Assembly (NCBI RefSeq): GCF_002105155.1
Contig: NW_019029003.1
Location: 62,001 to 126,000, forward strand
Source: Lobosporangium transversale
Taxonomy: Eukaryota > Mortierellomycota > Mortierellomycetes > Mortierellales > Mortierellaceae
Direction: 5' to 3'
DNA length: 64,000 nucleotides
The first letter of the stretch is position 1; each line of letters starts with the position of its first letter. Of the stretch, positions 29,833 to 43,000 are shown one piece after another. The translations under genes and the position numbers were made by a program. The notes under the pieces are model-generated. The model was given only the letters and a program-made list of their open reading frames with translations, searched no databases and was not told the origin of the DNA.

Positions 29833-30529
29833 TGTATAGAGTCAAGCTCCAGTCTCTGGCCGCTTCCCAGCGCTCACGTAACGTAAGAGACCAAGTTTTG
29901 GTGAATCGACACAATTATCTTTAAAAAGAAAAGAAAAGGAAATTCAAATTAACATATTACATTGTAAATAGAACTCCTTACTCGTCGCTTCGACTGCTGC
30001 AATCGCCGCTGCTGGTAGTCTTGCTACCAAGACTTCGTATTGCCAGCACGTAAGTCTATGAGTCATATTCCCGGCTGGGTTAAAATAAAATAAAATAAAA
30101 CAATTATTGGGATCGATGGCTTTTTTTTTCTCTCTCTCCATATTCATATTCTTTATGCTTTCTAAATGCAGGATCCTTCCGTCCAAGCAGAGGCGGAGCA
30201 CTTGAAGGAGCACGTCCAAGGCTTCGCAGATCATGTTCTTGAGATGGCCGATTCGCCACCGTCTTCATCTTCGTCACCTAGGTCGGGGAAAAATCATGGG
30301 CGCGGTGAGTCCACATTCTTTTCCTCGAATGACTATAGAGCCGACCAGCCTCATCCCCAATTTAGTGGAAGAATGGAGCGCTTCCGTGGCGCATATGTGG
30401 AAGAGCCTCTTGTCCCTGCATTGATCTATGTCACTATTGCTGGAATGACGGGATCTTTTATCGCACGCAAAAGTAAGCCTTTTTTGTATCCTTTATTAAA
30501 CCAGATGTATGTAAAAGCTTGTGAATGCT

Positions 30530-30561
<32 letters not shown>

Positions 30562-32340
30562 CGTATTCTCAATGATCCAGGCAATTTCGTATTCCGCTTC
30601 TTCTCCCCTGTGGCTCTAGCTCTTGGAGCTGCCGCATACTGCATCCCTAAGACAACTAACAATGTTATTAACGGCTTGCGAACGTATGACTACAGTCAGA
30701 TGTCGCGTGAGTGGCAGCATAAGTACCTGCATGCAAAACAGTCGGTTGTTGACACGACGCACGGACTCACAGCTGCTGCAGATAGTGTCATCCACGGAGC
30801 CAAGGATGCGGCTCATGAGGTCTCGGATAAGACCGCGGAGCTGACTGACAAGACATCCAAGACCTTGAACAGCGCTAAAGAAAAGTCTGTAGAGTTGGCC
30901 CATGATCTCAGAGACAAGACTGAAGAAGTAGCCGAGGATGTAAAGTCCAGATCAAAGAATGTTGCCAAGGATATCAAGTCTAAATCTAAGGATATAGCCA
31001 GCCAGCTCGGGGATGCCAAGGACAAGGTCCAAGACCAGGTGGAAGACAAAGCTCACCAGGCAAAAGATTGGTGGCAATCCGAAAAGAAGGCTGCAGAAAA
31101 GTCGGCCAAGGATATGAAGCGCACTATGCGTGAGCAGGGCAGGAATACTCGTGAATGGTTCGATGAAAAGACCCATGAGTTAAATAATAATACTGATAAG
31201 GGAGAGATGGAGCATGGGTTTGATCGTTTGAAGGATAAGGCTCGTCAAGGCTGGGAAAACGCTCGTGATGAGGCGCAGGACGCCTGGAATCGGGGCACGA
31301 GCCATGGCCAATACAATGGTGAGCGATGGAAGGACCAAACTCGGGATTGGGTCCGGGACCGCTCCCGTGACATGCATGATCGCTTTGAGGATATGAAGGA
31401 TCGATCGGATGATTGGGCTCAGGACCACCGTCATGACTGGCGCAAGATGGGTCGAGATGCTGAGGATCGGTTCGATCAAGCTCGCCATGATCTTAAGAGG
31501 CGCGGTCGCGAATTCCGTGAGTCTTCTGAGGACTACCTCCACGACGCAAAGCGTGATGTTTACAACAAGGGCGAGGATATGTGGGACCGTGGTCGCCATC
31601 AGCTCCACAGGGCTAAGCGTGATGTTGATGATGCCCGCTCGAGATGGGGGCCTGACGACGATCGTGTTCCAGGCAGATCCAGTGCTGCTGCTCGATGGGG
31701 CCCCTTTGAAGACCATGGTGGTCACCGCGACCACCATGACGAAAAAGAAGAGTACGCTGGTCGTGGATACAGGTATCAGCCACGCTATGATCAATTTGAT
31801 ACACAACGTCCCTCCGTGACTGAGGCTGCTAAGGAGGGCAAGCACTGGTGGCAACCCAAGAGTCCAGCTGATCCCTATGAATATTACGATGACAACCGTC
31901 AAAGCACCTTTTCGCACCCTAGTAGATCATCGTCATCATCAGCCTCATCTTGGCGGGAGGCCGGCTCTAACTCAAGTGACCAAGCTAAGGAGCAGCTCAA
32001 CCAGGCGAAGCAATACGCGGAGCATGGTATGGGTCACTTGAAGGACGCCGTAGGAGAAAAGGCTCAGTACAGCCGCTCCTGGTTATCTGACAAAGCAGAT
32101 GAGTTAAAAGATCGTTTTGAGCAAGGCAAAGACCGCTTCGAGAACGAGCTGAATGGAAAGTTTGCCCACGAGCCCACGAAGGGATATAACTACTACCATG
32201 ACCGGCAAGGACGTGATTTTGGAGGGCAATATCGACACCACAATCATGCATCCATTTACTCGAATGACAACTGGTTCCATTATGATCATGGTGAGAACAA
32301 CAGAGCGTCCGCAGGACGTTACCGTGAGCGTGGTATGTAG
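29833..32340 (+). CDS. MICOS subunit of MIC26/MIC27 (apolipoprotein O) family with long charged tail
   Basis: Four exons (29833-29883, 29972-30049, 30172-30472, 30581-32340) splice to 729 aa. MICOS shapes cristae junctions in the mitochondrial inner membrane. The N-terminus MYRVKLQSLAASQRSRN with the Ala-rich stretch after it looks like a mitochondrial presequence. The family core follows: YVEEPLVPALIYVTIAGMTG, FIARKS and FRFFSPVALALGAAAYCI, two membrane segments with a Gly-rich motif. The ordinary family member ends near 230-270 aa. Here about 500 more residues follow, with repeating DKT/KDK/DRxRD 11-mer-like units resembling LEA-type helices (EKSVELAHDLRDKTEEVAED), then DRFEDMKDRSDDWAQD repeats. 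The tail would face the intermembrane space or matrix depending on topology. Confidence 0.8.
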
Positions 32341-33027
32341 AACAAAATAGGAGGACGATACGTAGCATGAATTACATAAATGGCGGGTCTTATGAATCCA
32401 ATGTTGTAATAAAATTATATTTATATCGCTTACATCAACGAGGTAATTGTCTCGTGTCATGCTTATGACACTGACAACGCATCGGGTTAAGACCATAGAG
32501 AATTTCGGAGAAACTTGGACAGTATTTCTGTCGTCATGTTTCTTATTCCTGTAAGATGAACAAATCTAGTTTACAGGGGAAATTAAGGGTACACTGCTGC
32601 TCGTCATATCAATGCTTAAGGTTTGCTCAGTCCACAAATTAACCACTCATATTTGTTTCGATGATGTCTGTGACAACATCTATCGCTATAGCTTTCTAAC
32701 TCATCAGTCTCTATATCTCGTTTGCACTTTTAGGGTTCAAATAGCAAAGTAGTAAAAGAAAGGCATCCGGTCGCCGCTTGTGGGGCTCAAGTTTATAGTA
32801 GAGGATGGCAGCCTCGATTCATCACTTTGGATGTGGTCAACCTAAAAATATTCACCATCGGCATCACCATCATCACCATCATCACCATCGGAGTCACCTT
32901 ATTTTTTATCCTCTGTTTCTTCGTCACTCAACTTTAATATCTAGAAATATCACACTATAAAACAAAAATAAACATCATCCACTTCCGTTCAGCTCTTGGC
33001 TTGTTTCATCTTTCTTATACATATAAC
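32341..33027. other. Intergenic between convergent genes
   Basis: It holds a short CAT/CAC trinucleotide repeat near 32862-32890 (CACCATCATCACCATCATCA). No gene was seen. Confidence 0.5.
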
Positions 33028-34241
33028 TCAATCGCAACAACCCTAGAAAGAAGAGCGAGACAGAGAGTGTGAGTGATAAAAGCGACATATATTTAGGCAT
33101 AGAATAAAGTAAATGGAGTAATCGACTTACATCGAGACAGCAGCACAAGCAGGTTCCAAGTGCGCTATTTAGAAAACGACAAAAGAAAATGATTGCATTA
33201 GTCTTTACTCCCAATCTAATCTCTTGAGGGATCCAAGTTGTCCTGTCGCAGGCATAAACAGGCCTCTGTCCCTAAACCTGACCTATCCAAACCTTTGTCT
33301 TCTATTCATTCTCAGTATATACACTAAACTGTCGCATTTCCTTTGTCCCAAGTGCAAGAGCAAGAGAGAGATCAAATGCCTTGGATAGGACAATTCCATA
33401 ACTAAGGTCATATAAACCCTTTGCATTAATTCCCTTCCATTTTGTTAGCTCAGTAACCAAATAAGGGCTCTTCTCCCTTCTAAACAAGAGATTTGCTTTC
33501 ACCTGCAAGAAAAAACTTTCCTTTTCCTGACTCGCTCTTTTAGGGATAATAAGAATAAGGAAAATCACAGGACTAGAGGTTAACGATGCAGGGTCATTTA
33601 TCGGGAGAGTGGGATCGCTGAGAATTGTACTGCAGACCAAAACAACCCCGTTTGTGAAAAATGAACAAGACGTTCATGAGATCGACAAAGAATGTTCTTA
33701 TTTTTTATTGCTCTCAAAAATCTCCGCACAGAACAACCAAAAACAGAGCACAAAGTAGATCAGCCCAATTCCATTCACGACTTGGCCTGCATTCATTCTG
33801 AACATGGACGTTCATTAGTACAGTCAACACTTACCATCCGAAACATATATCATCCTTTTTGCTGTTTTGGGGTGGAGGCGGCTGTTGTTGGTACATGCCA
33901 GGTTGAGGTGAAGCTACGGGAGTTCAATGTCAGACAACCGCAGGATGTAAGTTGACGATACGAAGACTTTTCCAGCGACAGGATGACAGAAAACACTCGT
34001 ACCCATCAAGTACAAATAAAAGAAAAATAATAAAGATATATTGTAAAGAGTCCTTACGTTGAGCATAGTAACCGCCCATAGTGTTCGATTGTGGATAGCC
34101 GGGCTGGTCGTATCCAGATTGAGGGGGATACCCGGGTTGATATGAAGCTGCCTGACCATACGCGGGTTGTCCATAGGCTGGTTGGACCTGCTGAGGATAC
34201 TGTGGAGGCTGAGAAGCGTAGTAGCCTTTATCTTGCGACAT
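33028..34241 (-). CDS. CYSTM-type cysteine-rich tail-anchored peptide
   Basis: Four exons (34241-34058, 33913-33835, 33164-33131, 33042-33028) splice to 103 aa. A Tyr/Pro/Gln/Gly-rich N-terminus (YGQPAYGQAASYQPGYP and similar repeats) is followed by QPPPPQNSKKDD and the CYSTM module CFGCALGTCLCCCLDGCCD at the extreme C-terminus. CYSTM peptides insert in the plasma membrane by the Cys-rich segment and are tied to stress and metal tolerance in other eukaryotes. The last exon is only 15 nt (GCCD plus stop) and was found by requiring the typical Cys-rich end. The large introns explain why no long frame shows the gene. Confidence 0.8.
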
Positions 34242-34802
34242 GATTATGGTGATGAGACTGAGAGTATGAAGCAAATTTTGGAGGATGAAGGCGATATTTA
34301 AATAAGCTCAAATGAAACTGCCAAGACTGTCAGAAATAGATCATGGCTGCAACTATCATTTTGTTTTAGTCCTTTCCTTTTTTCTGTCTGGTGCGTCATT
34401 GCTTGTGGCCCTACACGTGATATGGGTTTAGAAAAAGTTGAAAAACACTCAACAGTTGTGTGGTGCCAGACACAGCCACGTTTAATACATGTCTTTTTTA
34501 TTGTTCATCTCTTTAAAATAGGAAAGTAGCTATTAAAAAGACAGGGTAAATGTTGAGTATTTCATCTAGAGCATTGCCGATAACACACGATAGTATAAGA
34601 AAAGGGCAGAGACAGCCTGACATTCTCAATCTACTGGAAGAAGGCCTAAACAAATCTGTTTACCCGTTTCATTTTCAGCAAATCAGCTGTGGAAGGCAGT
34701 CATTGTGAGGGCCGAGCATTCCACCCCACAAATAAACTGCGCTCCTTTTTTTATTGTTCCTGAATTCATTACTCTCGCATTCATTCTTCATTCTTTACAA
34801 AA
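34242..34802. other. Divergent intergenic region
   Basis: It carries the promoters of the CYSTM gene (left) and the YeiH-like gene (right). No other feature is supported. Confidence 0.5.
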
Positions 34803-36610
34803 ATGTCAACGCCGATCGGCGAACACAACCCTGGCGAATTGCCCGTACTAGACACCCACGCCAGCAATACATCATCGATACCCTCATACACACACCACTC
34901 AAGACCGCCATTGATCTCTCACAACTCTATGGCCATTTCTATTGCTTCTTCATCAACCCCTTCGTCTTGTACAATTGATGAAGCCATGGACTCACCCAAC
35001 GTCCCAAGGAAGGGGAAGAGCGATAAAATGGGCACGCATGATCCCTCAATAGCCTCAAATGTATCAATTTATCCTCGATCTCGACTCCATGCTTTCTTGG
35101 ATCGACACTCCTGGCTAATGGGCTGGAACCATGAAGATTGGTGGCCTTGCTGGATTGGACTCTTTCTTTTTGCTCTTGTCGCGATCGCTGTTCATAACAA
35201 GATCCCAGCAGCTCACTTTGCCCCCTGGACCTCCAATCCATTTGATTCTTTGAATGGCAAGGCCAATTTGGACCTTCTTGTTCTATTCCCTTTACAGGGC
35301 TTCTTGGTTTGGCTTGCACTGTGGGCAGTCCAGGTCAAAAACTGGAGCAAGTTTTACAAAGGGTTTGCAGTCATATACTCCCTCTCCTTTCTCAGCAAAT
35401 GGCTAGCTGCTCAGAGAAACATTAAGAGCGCCAGTTTGGGTGATTCAATATGGGCCATTTTATTTGGAACATTATTAAGAAACATTATGGCTGGGGCGCC
35501 TTTACCAGATGGACGATCCAAGTCGCTACCAGGTTGGCTCAAGATTGCTCAGCAGACAGAGCTCTACATCGCTATCTCACTTGTTCTTCTGTGGTAATGT
35601 CAAAATATATATTTGTGCTTAGCCCTTTGACAAATTTTTGGTGACCGTTAAAAAATGCATCACATCTGATTTAATGATCGCGCCATTTTTCGCCATTCAT
35701 TCTACATACCCACAATTTTTTTTTTTTTTTTTTTTTACTACTGAACAGCATTGATTTCTCTGTGCTTAAGCCACTGGCACCTAGAGCCATCTTTGTCTCA
35801 TGGATTGATACCCCTTCACTGTTTATCCTGGTTGCGCTTGTGGGCACGACATGGCTTCGCATTGACCTACAAACCTCCATGATCATGAGCGGTGCGACTT
35901 TTATTTGTGGCTCGTCTGCTGCCATTGCTCTTTCGGCCTCTCTCGGCGCCGGTAGCAAATCTGATCTACCCATCGCTATTATTTCTGTCTTCACCATTCC
36001 CTCTATTATTGCTTTACCTTATATTGCCAAAGCGGTTGGTATAAGTGCTAAAGTTGCTGGCGCCTGGTTCGGAGGTTGCGTTGATTCGACTGGCGCAGTT
36101 ATTGCTGCCGCAACCATCTATGGTGATTCTGGGAATGTCGCGGTTGAGACTTCCGCTGTCGTTAAAATGGTCCAGAACATGCTGATTGGGCCTATTTCCG
36201 TAGGCGTAGCTGCAGTATGGACTCAGCGAGAAGAACGACGCATGCGGGCGCTGCATAATTCATTGCAAGACGATGTCCTCCGATCCAAGTCTGACTTTAA
36301 GCCAGTTCCTTACCAGACCTTGCTTTGGAATCGGTTTCCCAAGTTTGTGCTGGGCTTTATAGTGACAGCGATCCTATTCAACACAATTGTACCGATGGAG
36401 GACAGGGCCGAGGTCAACTCTTTCTCATTCATGGTAGGCGAATGGTTCTCAACCATGAGCTTTGTCAGCATTGGATTAGGACTTCAATTCCATGAACTTC
36501 GACGTGAAGCCAGACTGTTACTCAAACTGACGACGCTGTACGCTCTGGCGCAGCTCGTTGACATTTTGAGCACATTTGGTCTGGCCTATATAGCTTTTGA
36601 GATGTTTTAG
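34803..36610 (+). CDS. YeiH/UPF0324-like polytopic membrane protein
   Basis: Two exons (34803-35593, 35749-36610) splice to 550 aa. About 110 Ser/Pro-rich cytosolic residues precede roughly ten hydrophobic segments. The core resembles the bacterial UPF0324/YeiH family (putative sulfate or anion exporters): PLQGFLVWLALWAVQVKNWS, SGATFICGSSAAIALSASLG, GGCVDSTGAVIAAATIYG and VVKMVQNMLIGPI, where YeiH proteins have CGAAA, HEVAQV and VKMxRV blocks. Substrate is unknown. The N-terminal extension and intron show it is settled in a eukaryotic genome. An old bacterial origin is possible but not shown. The intron ends with a T run against the acceptor. Confidence 0.65.
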
Positions 36611-36985
36611 AAAATAACATGTATCATATTAATGATCAGATGCTGTAATATACCTGCCGTCGATGTGGGAACGCTTGGATATTGGGTTTTGGTGGATATT
36701 GATGAGGATGATAGTCTTCCTGAACTATACGCGCCTTCACTGATCTCACTCTTTGCGCAGCCACAAGTGGCTCCTTCTGATTGCTCCACGTTGATCATGT
36801 CTGTGCTCTCGCGACTAAAACGGCGATGTGTTGTCCCTGCACGTCATTTTTTGCATCTTTCACTTTTTGAGTTTCATGTCTCATTATACCTCTCTCACCC
36901 ACACTTTTCTTTTTTTTCTTTCTATCCCTATTTTCGCTACTGTTCTTATAATCTCACTTGTTTTATTACAGCCCCAAAAATAAAA
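36611..36985. other. Intergenic upstream of VPS27
   Basis: A CT-rich leader (about 36850-36970) precedes the VPS27 ATG. An open minus-strand frame here (starting MINVEQSEGATCGC) lacks supporting context and was not accepted. Confidence 0.45.
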
Positions 36986-39542
36986 ATGAGCAGTTGGCTA
37001 AGAACTACATCCGCCATTGATGAACTCGTTGGTATGCTTCATGTGCTTCATTCTTTCAATGCATGTAAAGTCTTAGTCATGAAACATGGTCAACATAGGA
37101 CTCACATTCCTCGAGCTTAAACCTTCTCTTTGTTTTTATGACATTATAGACAAGGCAACCTCAGAGAACTTGCCTGCAGGAATAGAAGACTTCGCACAGA
37201 ATCTGGAGATATGCGATCAAATCAGGTCCAAGCAGGTCTCACCAAAAGACGCTGCAAAGGCACTCAAGCGCCGTATTAGCCATAAAAATCCTAATGTTCA
37301 ACTACTTGCCCTGGGTGTACGTTCTTATTCTACAGATTGCCCATTTTGATATTTATCACTAAGTTTGCACAGGATAAAACAGATGTCTTGGCGATCACTA
37401 ACACTGACTTTGACTTTTTTTTTTTGACTTTCATTATTGTATATATTAGCTGACAGATGCCTGTGTGAAGAATGGAGGTCGGCACTTTCTTGTCGAAGTC
37501 GCCTCTAGAGAATTCATTGACAATATGGTATCTATTCTCAAAACACCTGTAAGGCATTTCTTTTTCTTCCTTCTACTTTCGATTAGAATATGGCTTGAAT
37601 TTTGAGCTTCAGCTAACGTTTTTTCATTTTAGGCTGGTTGCAATCCTGAGGTGAAAACTAAGATCTTAGCATTGCTGCAGTCATGGGGACATCTTTTCAG
37701 AGGAAGTCCAAGCCTAGGATATGTCTGTGACACTTACATGGTTCTCCAACATGAAGGGTATAAATTTCCGCCTGCCGATAATGTCGGTGCAGCCCTTGTG
37801 GAAACCGCAGCAGTAAGGATGAACATTCTCTTGGAACGGATAGAGGATCAAGGAATTTTCTTGTGGTTAACACCGACTATTTCTTGCTGTTCGTTAATGT
37901 AGCCTCCAGATTGGACGGATTCGGATGTGTGCACACGCTGTAGAACAGCATTTACACTTACCAATAGGAAGCACCACTGTCGTAACTGTGGAGATACTTT
38001 CTGTGGACAATGCTCGAGCAATACTATGTCTCTACCAAACCTTGGAATCAATCAGGAAGTGCGTGTATGCGATGGATGCTGGATTAAGAGGAAAATGGGT
38101 GGTAAGGGCACACCTGTTTACGATATCAATAGCCTAGGTGGGCCTGCTGAGCTTGTTCCAGCTACCAGCAAACCGGCTCAAAGCAGTAGCTCGAAACCAT
38201 CTATGGTGCAGCCACCAAACCCTTTGAGTGAGGATGAGGATTTGAAGAGAGCAATTGAACTATCGCTGAAAGAGGTTAATACTCAACCAGGTTATAAACC
38301 CTCAACGCATAAAGAGCCAGAACCTACAAAAACGACAGATGTGGCGCATGGTAGCGACGTGGAAGATACAGATTTACTGGCTGCTATTGAAGCCTCGTTG
38401 CGAGAAACCAATTTGAGTGGAGCTTCTACTTCCACTTATACGAATGAGCGTCAATCAGCCTATGGGACATATACTTACACTATTGATACCGAGGTACATG
38501 AACTTTGTGTGCTTGTGGACTTTTTTTTTTATCATCTGCTCATCAATTAGTCATGACTGTTAAACCCTGAACCCTTATTCTTGACCCCCAGCGAGCTTCT
38601 GTGACTCCATCAAACACTCTAACCCAAACGGAGAAAGAGAATGTTGAGTTGTTTGCCTCACTTGTTGACCGAATCCAGATGATGAACGGCGATGTTTCAA
38701 GGGACCGAGAGGTCCAAGCACTATATGCGCAGATTTCAAAGCTTCAAGCTAAGGTCGATCAAAGTCTTGAGGAGGTCACCAAAAAACAACGTGAGTTATC
38801 CCGCGCTTGATTATTTGACGCAAATCACCTAATGAGTATAGTTGCTGACCCTGAAATCTCTGAATTTCATTTAGAGGAAGCAATCATGTTCAATCAGCAG
38901 ATTGACCAAGCTGTTAGGATATATGATCATTTGTTACAGGAGCGACTCAACAGTTCATACCAACAAAGGATGGGTACCAGTAATTACGGATATTCTGGCC
39001 TACAGCAGCAGCAACAGCAGCAGCAACAGGGGGATTTCGGCGCTACTTCATCTCTTCATGCACGCCAAGACATCCCAGTGTACCCGCACCTGAAGGGATC
39101 AGAACCTAGCTACAGTCAGCCCATGCCCAATGCACCATACGCACCATACTCTCCAAATGTACCGCCCGTACAACATAACTATCAGTACCACTCTCCTCAG
39201 ACTCCATCTACAGCACCGTTTGTAGCGATGCCTTTCGCATCTGCCCCACCGCCCACTCAGTCAATCGTTCTGCAAACACCTTATCAGCCACTACAAGACC
39301 CATACTATGCTTCCGCACCAGGTCCTTCCACTTCTTTTTCACCAATCACACAGCAAACACATCAGCTCCAACAGCAGGATTATCAAACGACAAGTGCGCA
39401 GCTGCCTACCGCAGTTGAGCCAGTCGGACATCCTTCATACACACCTTTTATTGGCCAACCTTTGCAGTCGTACGTGTCAACGGCACCTGCTGCACCTACA
39501 CCTGTAGTTCCTGTAGAAGAGAAGCCTCTAATAGAGTTGTAA
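36986..39542 (+). CDS. vps27: ESCRT-0 subunit Vps27/Hrs
   Basis: Recruits ubiquitinated cargo to endosomes and starts multivesicular-body sorting. Seven exons (36986-37031, 37150-37316, 37450-37548, 37633-37812, 37903-38493, 38592-38790, 38842-39542) splice to 660 aa. Residues 5-150 are a VHS domain ([30 protein letters not shown]). From about 165 a FYVE finger with the PI3P-binding [18 protein letters not shown] follows. Two ubiquitin-interacting motifs are near 275 ([11 protein letters not shown]) and 317 ([11 protein letters not shown]). A coiled-coil/GAT region follows ([19 protein letters not shown]). A Gln/Pro-rich tail ends in EEKPLIEL, a clathrin-box-like sequence at the very C-terminus, as in yeast Vps27 and Hrs. 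Exon 2 uses the donor GTACGT. Confidence 0.93.
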
Positions 39543-40052
39543 AAATGGAAATTATGATTAAAAAAGCCACATTAACCATTGCAATTGCCACTAAAAAAAA
39601 CCATTAGCATTCCTTGTTGAACAACAGCTTTTGAAGAAGGGTTGCAGTCAACATTAGAACAAGACTGTTAATCATCCTTCACTATTCAATCACTTGTCTT
39701 TCGGCTGTTCTTTATTACTCTTCACTCATTATCCTGTCCAACTCCTCTATCACTAAAACACATTTGCGATTCACAGCGTTTATAGCTGTCACCCGTGATT
39801 TCTATGAGCTCAGACCGACTGATTGCGTCAGGTAAATGCACAAATAACCAACTTTCAGCAGTGGACGTGAGGTATTTCACATGGCGCATGGTTACATGCA
39901 ACATACTCTTTGAGGTATCACATTTCAACATACGGCAATAGCCTCTGTTAATAGAGGGAATGCTGCTTTGTAACAACACTTCTGGCTCAAAAGCGTGTAT
40001 GGTGTGTGTCTGTGTGTGTGTCGCCAGCTTTCTACATAATCTCAGCCAATGC
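39543..40052. other. Intergenic VPS27 to CUL4
   Basis: It holds a short GT repeat near 40005-40021 just upstream of the CUL4 start. A minus-strand open frame (39722-40150) has no recognisable content. Confidence 0.45.
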
Positions 40053-43000
40053 ATGTCTACAGGTAGCTTATCTTTAGTTCCCTCCTCTAACAAACGCCGC
40101 CTTGTCTTCTCCTTGACTACGGGCAACGTTGGCGAATTGTGTAGAAGCAAGCCTGAGCAAGAAACGGAAATCGTCTAGCGTAGCCGCGCGTCCCTCTGAA
40201 TCAGCCACTGGTGAGGGGTCTTCGTCTCGCGCCTCTGCCTCTACTTTATCCCTCTCTTCCTCCTCTTCCTCTCCCAAACCCTCCTCCTCTTCAACCACAC
40301 TTCCCTACAAAGTTCTCCCTGCCAACCCTCTTGAACACTCTTTTGCGCGTGCACGCGAACTGGAAGACAACAAACGAAGACGTACCGCTTCCAATAATTC
40401 TTCTTCATCTACCGTGAATAGCAGACATATCGGGGACGAGAACAGCAATAGTAAAATGTCGATTGATCCTCAAAAAGCGTTTTTCCCCACTACGAACTCA
40501 GCTTCAAGTTCTACAGGAATTGGGCTAGGTCGTGCTGGTCCCAGAACAGGAGACACATTGAAAACAGTTTCACTTAATGGGATGAAAGGCAGTGCACCAG
40601 TCGTCCGTCGAACGGATGTGCAAGGAAGACAGCCTGTTAAAAAGCTGGTCATCAAGAATTTTACAGGTATTTCCTCATCTTCAATAAAAATCTTCGATAT
40701 ATTGCGTGCGAATATTTAACGGATGTTTTTATCATTGTTATTACTACTCAGTGACGCCGGAATTGCCCAAGGATTACGAACTAGAACGATGGAAGGTGCT
40801 CCAGCAGGCTATCCATGCCATTCAGGAATCCAAACCTGTGACTTCATCATTAGAAGAGCTCTACAGGACATGCGAGAATTTGTGTCATCAAAAGTATGGT
40901 GATACGCTTTATAAGAAACTGTCTGCCGAGGTCGAGACTCATATCCATAAGGTTGTAGAACGCCTGTTAAACAGTAACCTCGACCAGGATACAATCCTAG
41001 AGGCTGTTCATACCGCATGGGCAGACCACTGCCGGCAGTTAATCATGATCCGTAGCATCTTTCTTTATCTCGATCGTACATTTGTCTTGCAAACGCAAGG
41101 TGTATCCAGTATCTGGGATATGGGCCTAGATCTTTGGCGGCGATTAGTTATGAACCAGCAGGAGATCCGAACCAAGGTTTTAGCAGGAATCCTTCGTTTA
41201 ATCGATAAGGATCGTGGAGGCGATATCATTTCGCAACCCCTCATTTTATCGCTGCTGCGTATGCTCACGGACATCAACTTATATGCATCAGTCTTTGAGA
41301 CGCCGTTCTTGCAAAATTCCCGCCTGTACTATCACGTTGAGGGCGAAACTAATGTACACCGGTTCACAGTCCCAGAGTACCTCCGATATGCACAGCAGAG
41401 ATTAGTGGAGGAGACAAACCGTTTCGAGGGATATCTTGACAAGTCCACACGAGGTGGGTTGATTTCTGCTGTAGAAGGCGAATTGCTCGAAAGATGGACA
41501 GACATGCTATTGCAAAAGGGATTCGAGAGTGTTATGGTGGCCCATAGCTTACAGGACCTGAGGTTGTGGCATGATCTTTTGACGAGGGTGAATGGTCTGG
41601 AGAAATTGAGCATTCATTTTGGTAACTATGTCAAAGTAAGGATTCAAGAACATTGGATAAAGCAAGCTTATACTACGAATATTTTACTGTGCCTTGCGGA
41701 TGTGAGTATACTCCTGCTCACAAGTTTTCCATTGGAATTGATTGGAATGGTATTAGAAAACGGGCAAAGCTCTAGTAATAGATCCTTCACGAGACGACCA
41801 AATGGTCGAAGGCCTTTTAAAATTCAAGCAGGAAGTGGATGAGGTTGTTAGCAACTGCTTCCAGAACTCGGAGCTCTTCCTAAACGTTCTTAAGGAATGC
41901 TTTGAGTCTTTCATTAATACACGACAGAACAAGCCTGCAGAGTTAGTAGCCAAATACCTGGACCTTCGATTGCGCAGCGGAAATAAGGTAATTTTGTAGT
42001 TCACCCTATCAAACAATTCATTATTTTATTGTTCTCATACAAGACGATTTGAGATGATGGGAGTTGAGAAGCTGAAGGGCCTATATGAGCATATGTATAC
42101 CTACTAGGACTTAACGGACGAGGAATTGGAATCGACATTAGATAGAGTCTTGATTCTCTTCCGCTATATTCAAGGCAAAGATGTGTTCGAGGCCTTTTAT
42201 AAGCGTGATCTGGCTAAACGATTATTACTGAACAAGAGTGCCTCGTTTGATGCGGAGAAGAGCATGTTGAGCAAATTGAAAGCTGGTTCGTACAAGTTTT
42301 TTATTATTGTTGTTATCATTTGCAATTCATCAACAGGGCGAGCTGCTGAAAAATGTATTGTTTGTACCCAATCATTAATGTACGGATCGATTACTATAGA
42401 GTGCGGCGCTGGGTTTACGACAAAGCTGGAGGGCATGTTTAAAGACATGGATATTTCTAAAGATATTATGGTCAACTTTAGGGTGAGTCTTGCATGCTAA
42501 TGTTTTCCCGCGATTGCATCGCCGTATGGGTTGAGCATGGTACTGATAAAATGATGGCTGGATCTGTCCTCACTGTATGTTAGGCAAGCAAAATGTATAA
42601 CAAAATGGGAAATTTGGATCTCCATGTTAATGTCCTAACACAAGGCAACTGGCCTACTTATCCGCCAGCGGAGGCCAACATCCCTGACCAGGTGCGTTAT
42701 AACCGATATAGTTCAAAGAAACCAGCGTCGGTAAAGGAATATTATGAACTCACATTTTAAGACTAATTACCATTATAAATAGATTTCACAATGTCAGGAA
42801 GTGTTCAAAGAGTTTTATCTTTCCAAACACAAGGGAAGGCGGCTGATGTGGCAAAACTCACTTGGCCATAGTGTTGTCAAAGCTCATTTCCCATCGGTAG
42901 GCAGGACAACATACTGCAATTTTTCATGGCTCTTACCTGTTCAGTAACGGTGAAATAATAAGACAATCTCTTTTGTGGCCTATATGGCTGTATGTTTTCA

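Noticed and set aside
33302-33640. 112-aa minus-strand frame inside a CYSTM intron
   Set aside because: It lies within the intron between exons 2 and 3 of the CYSTM gene and has no recognisable motif.
36607-36798. Minus-strand 63-aa frame with Ser-rich content
   Set aside because: No splice partner, no recognisable domain, and it overlaps the 3' end of the YeiH-like gene.
39722-40178. Frames between VPS27 and CUL4
   Set aside because: No family resemblance; they overlap the CUL4 leader and first exons on the other strand.
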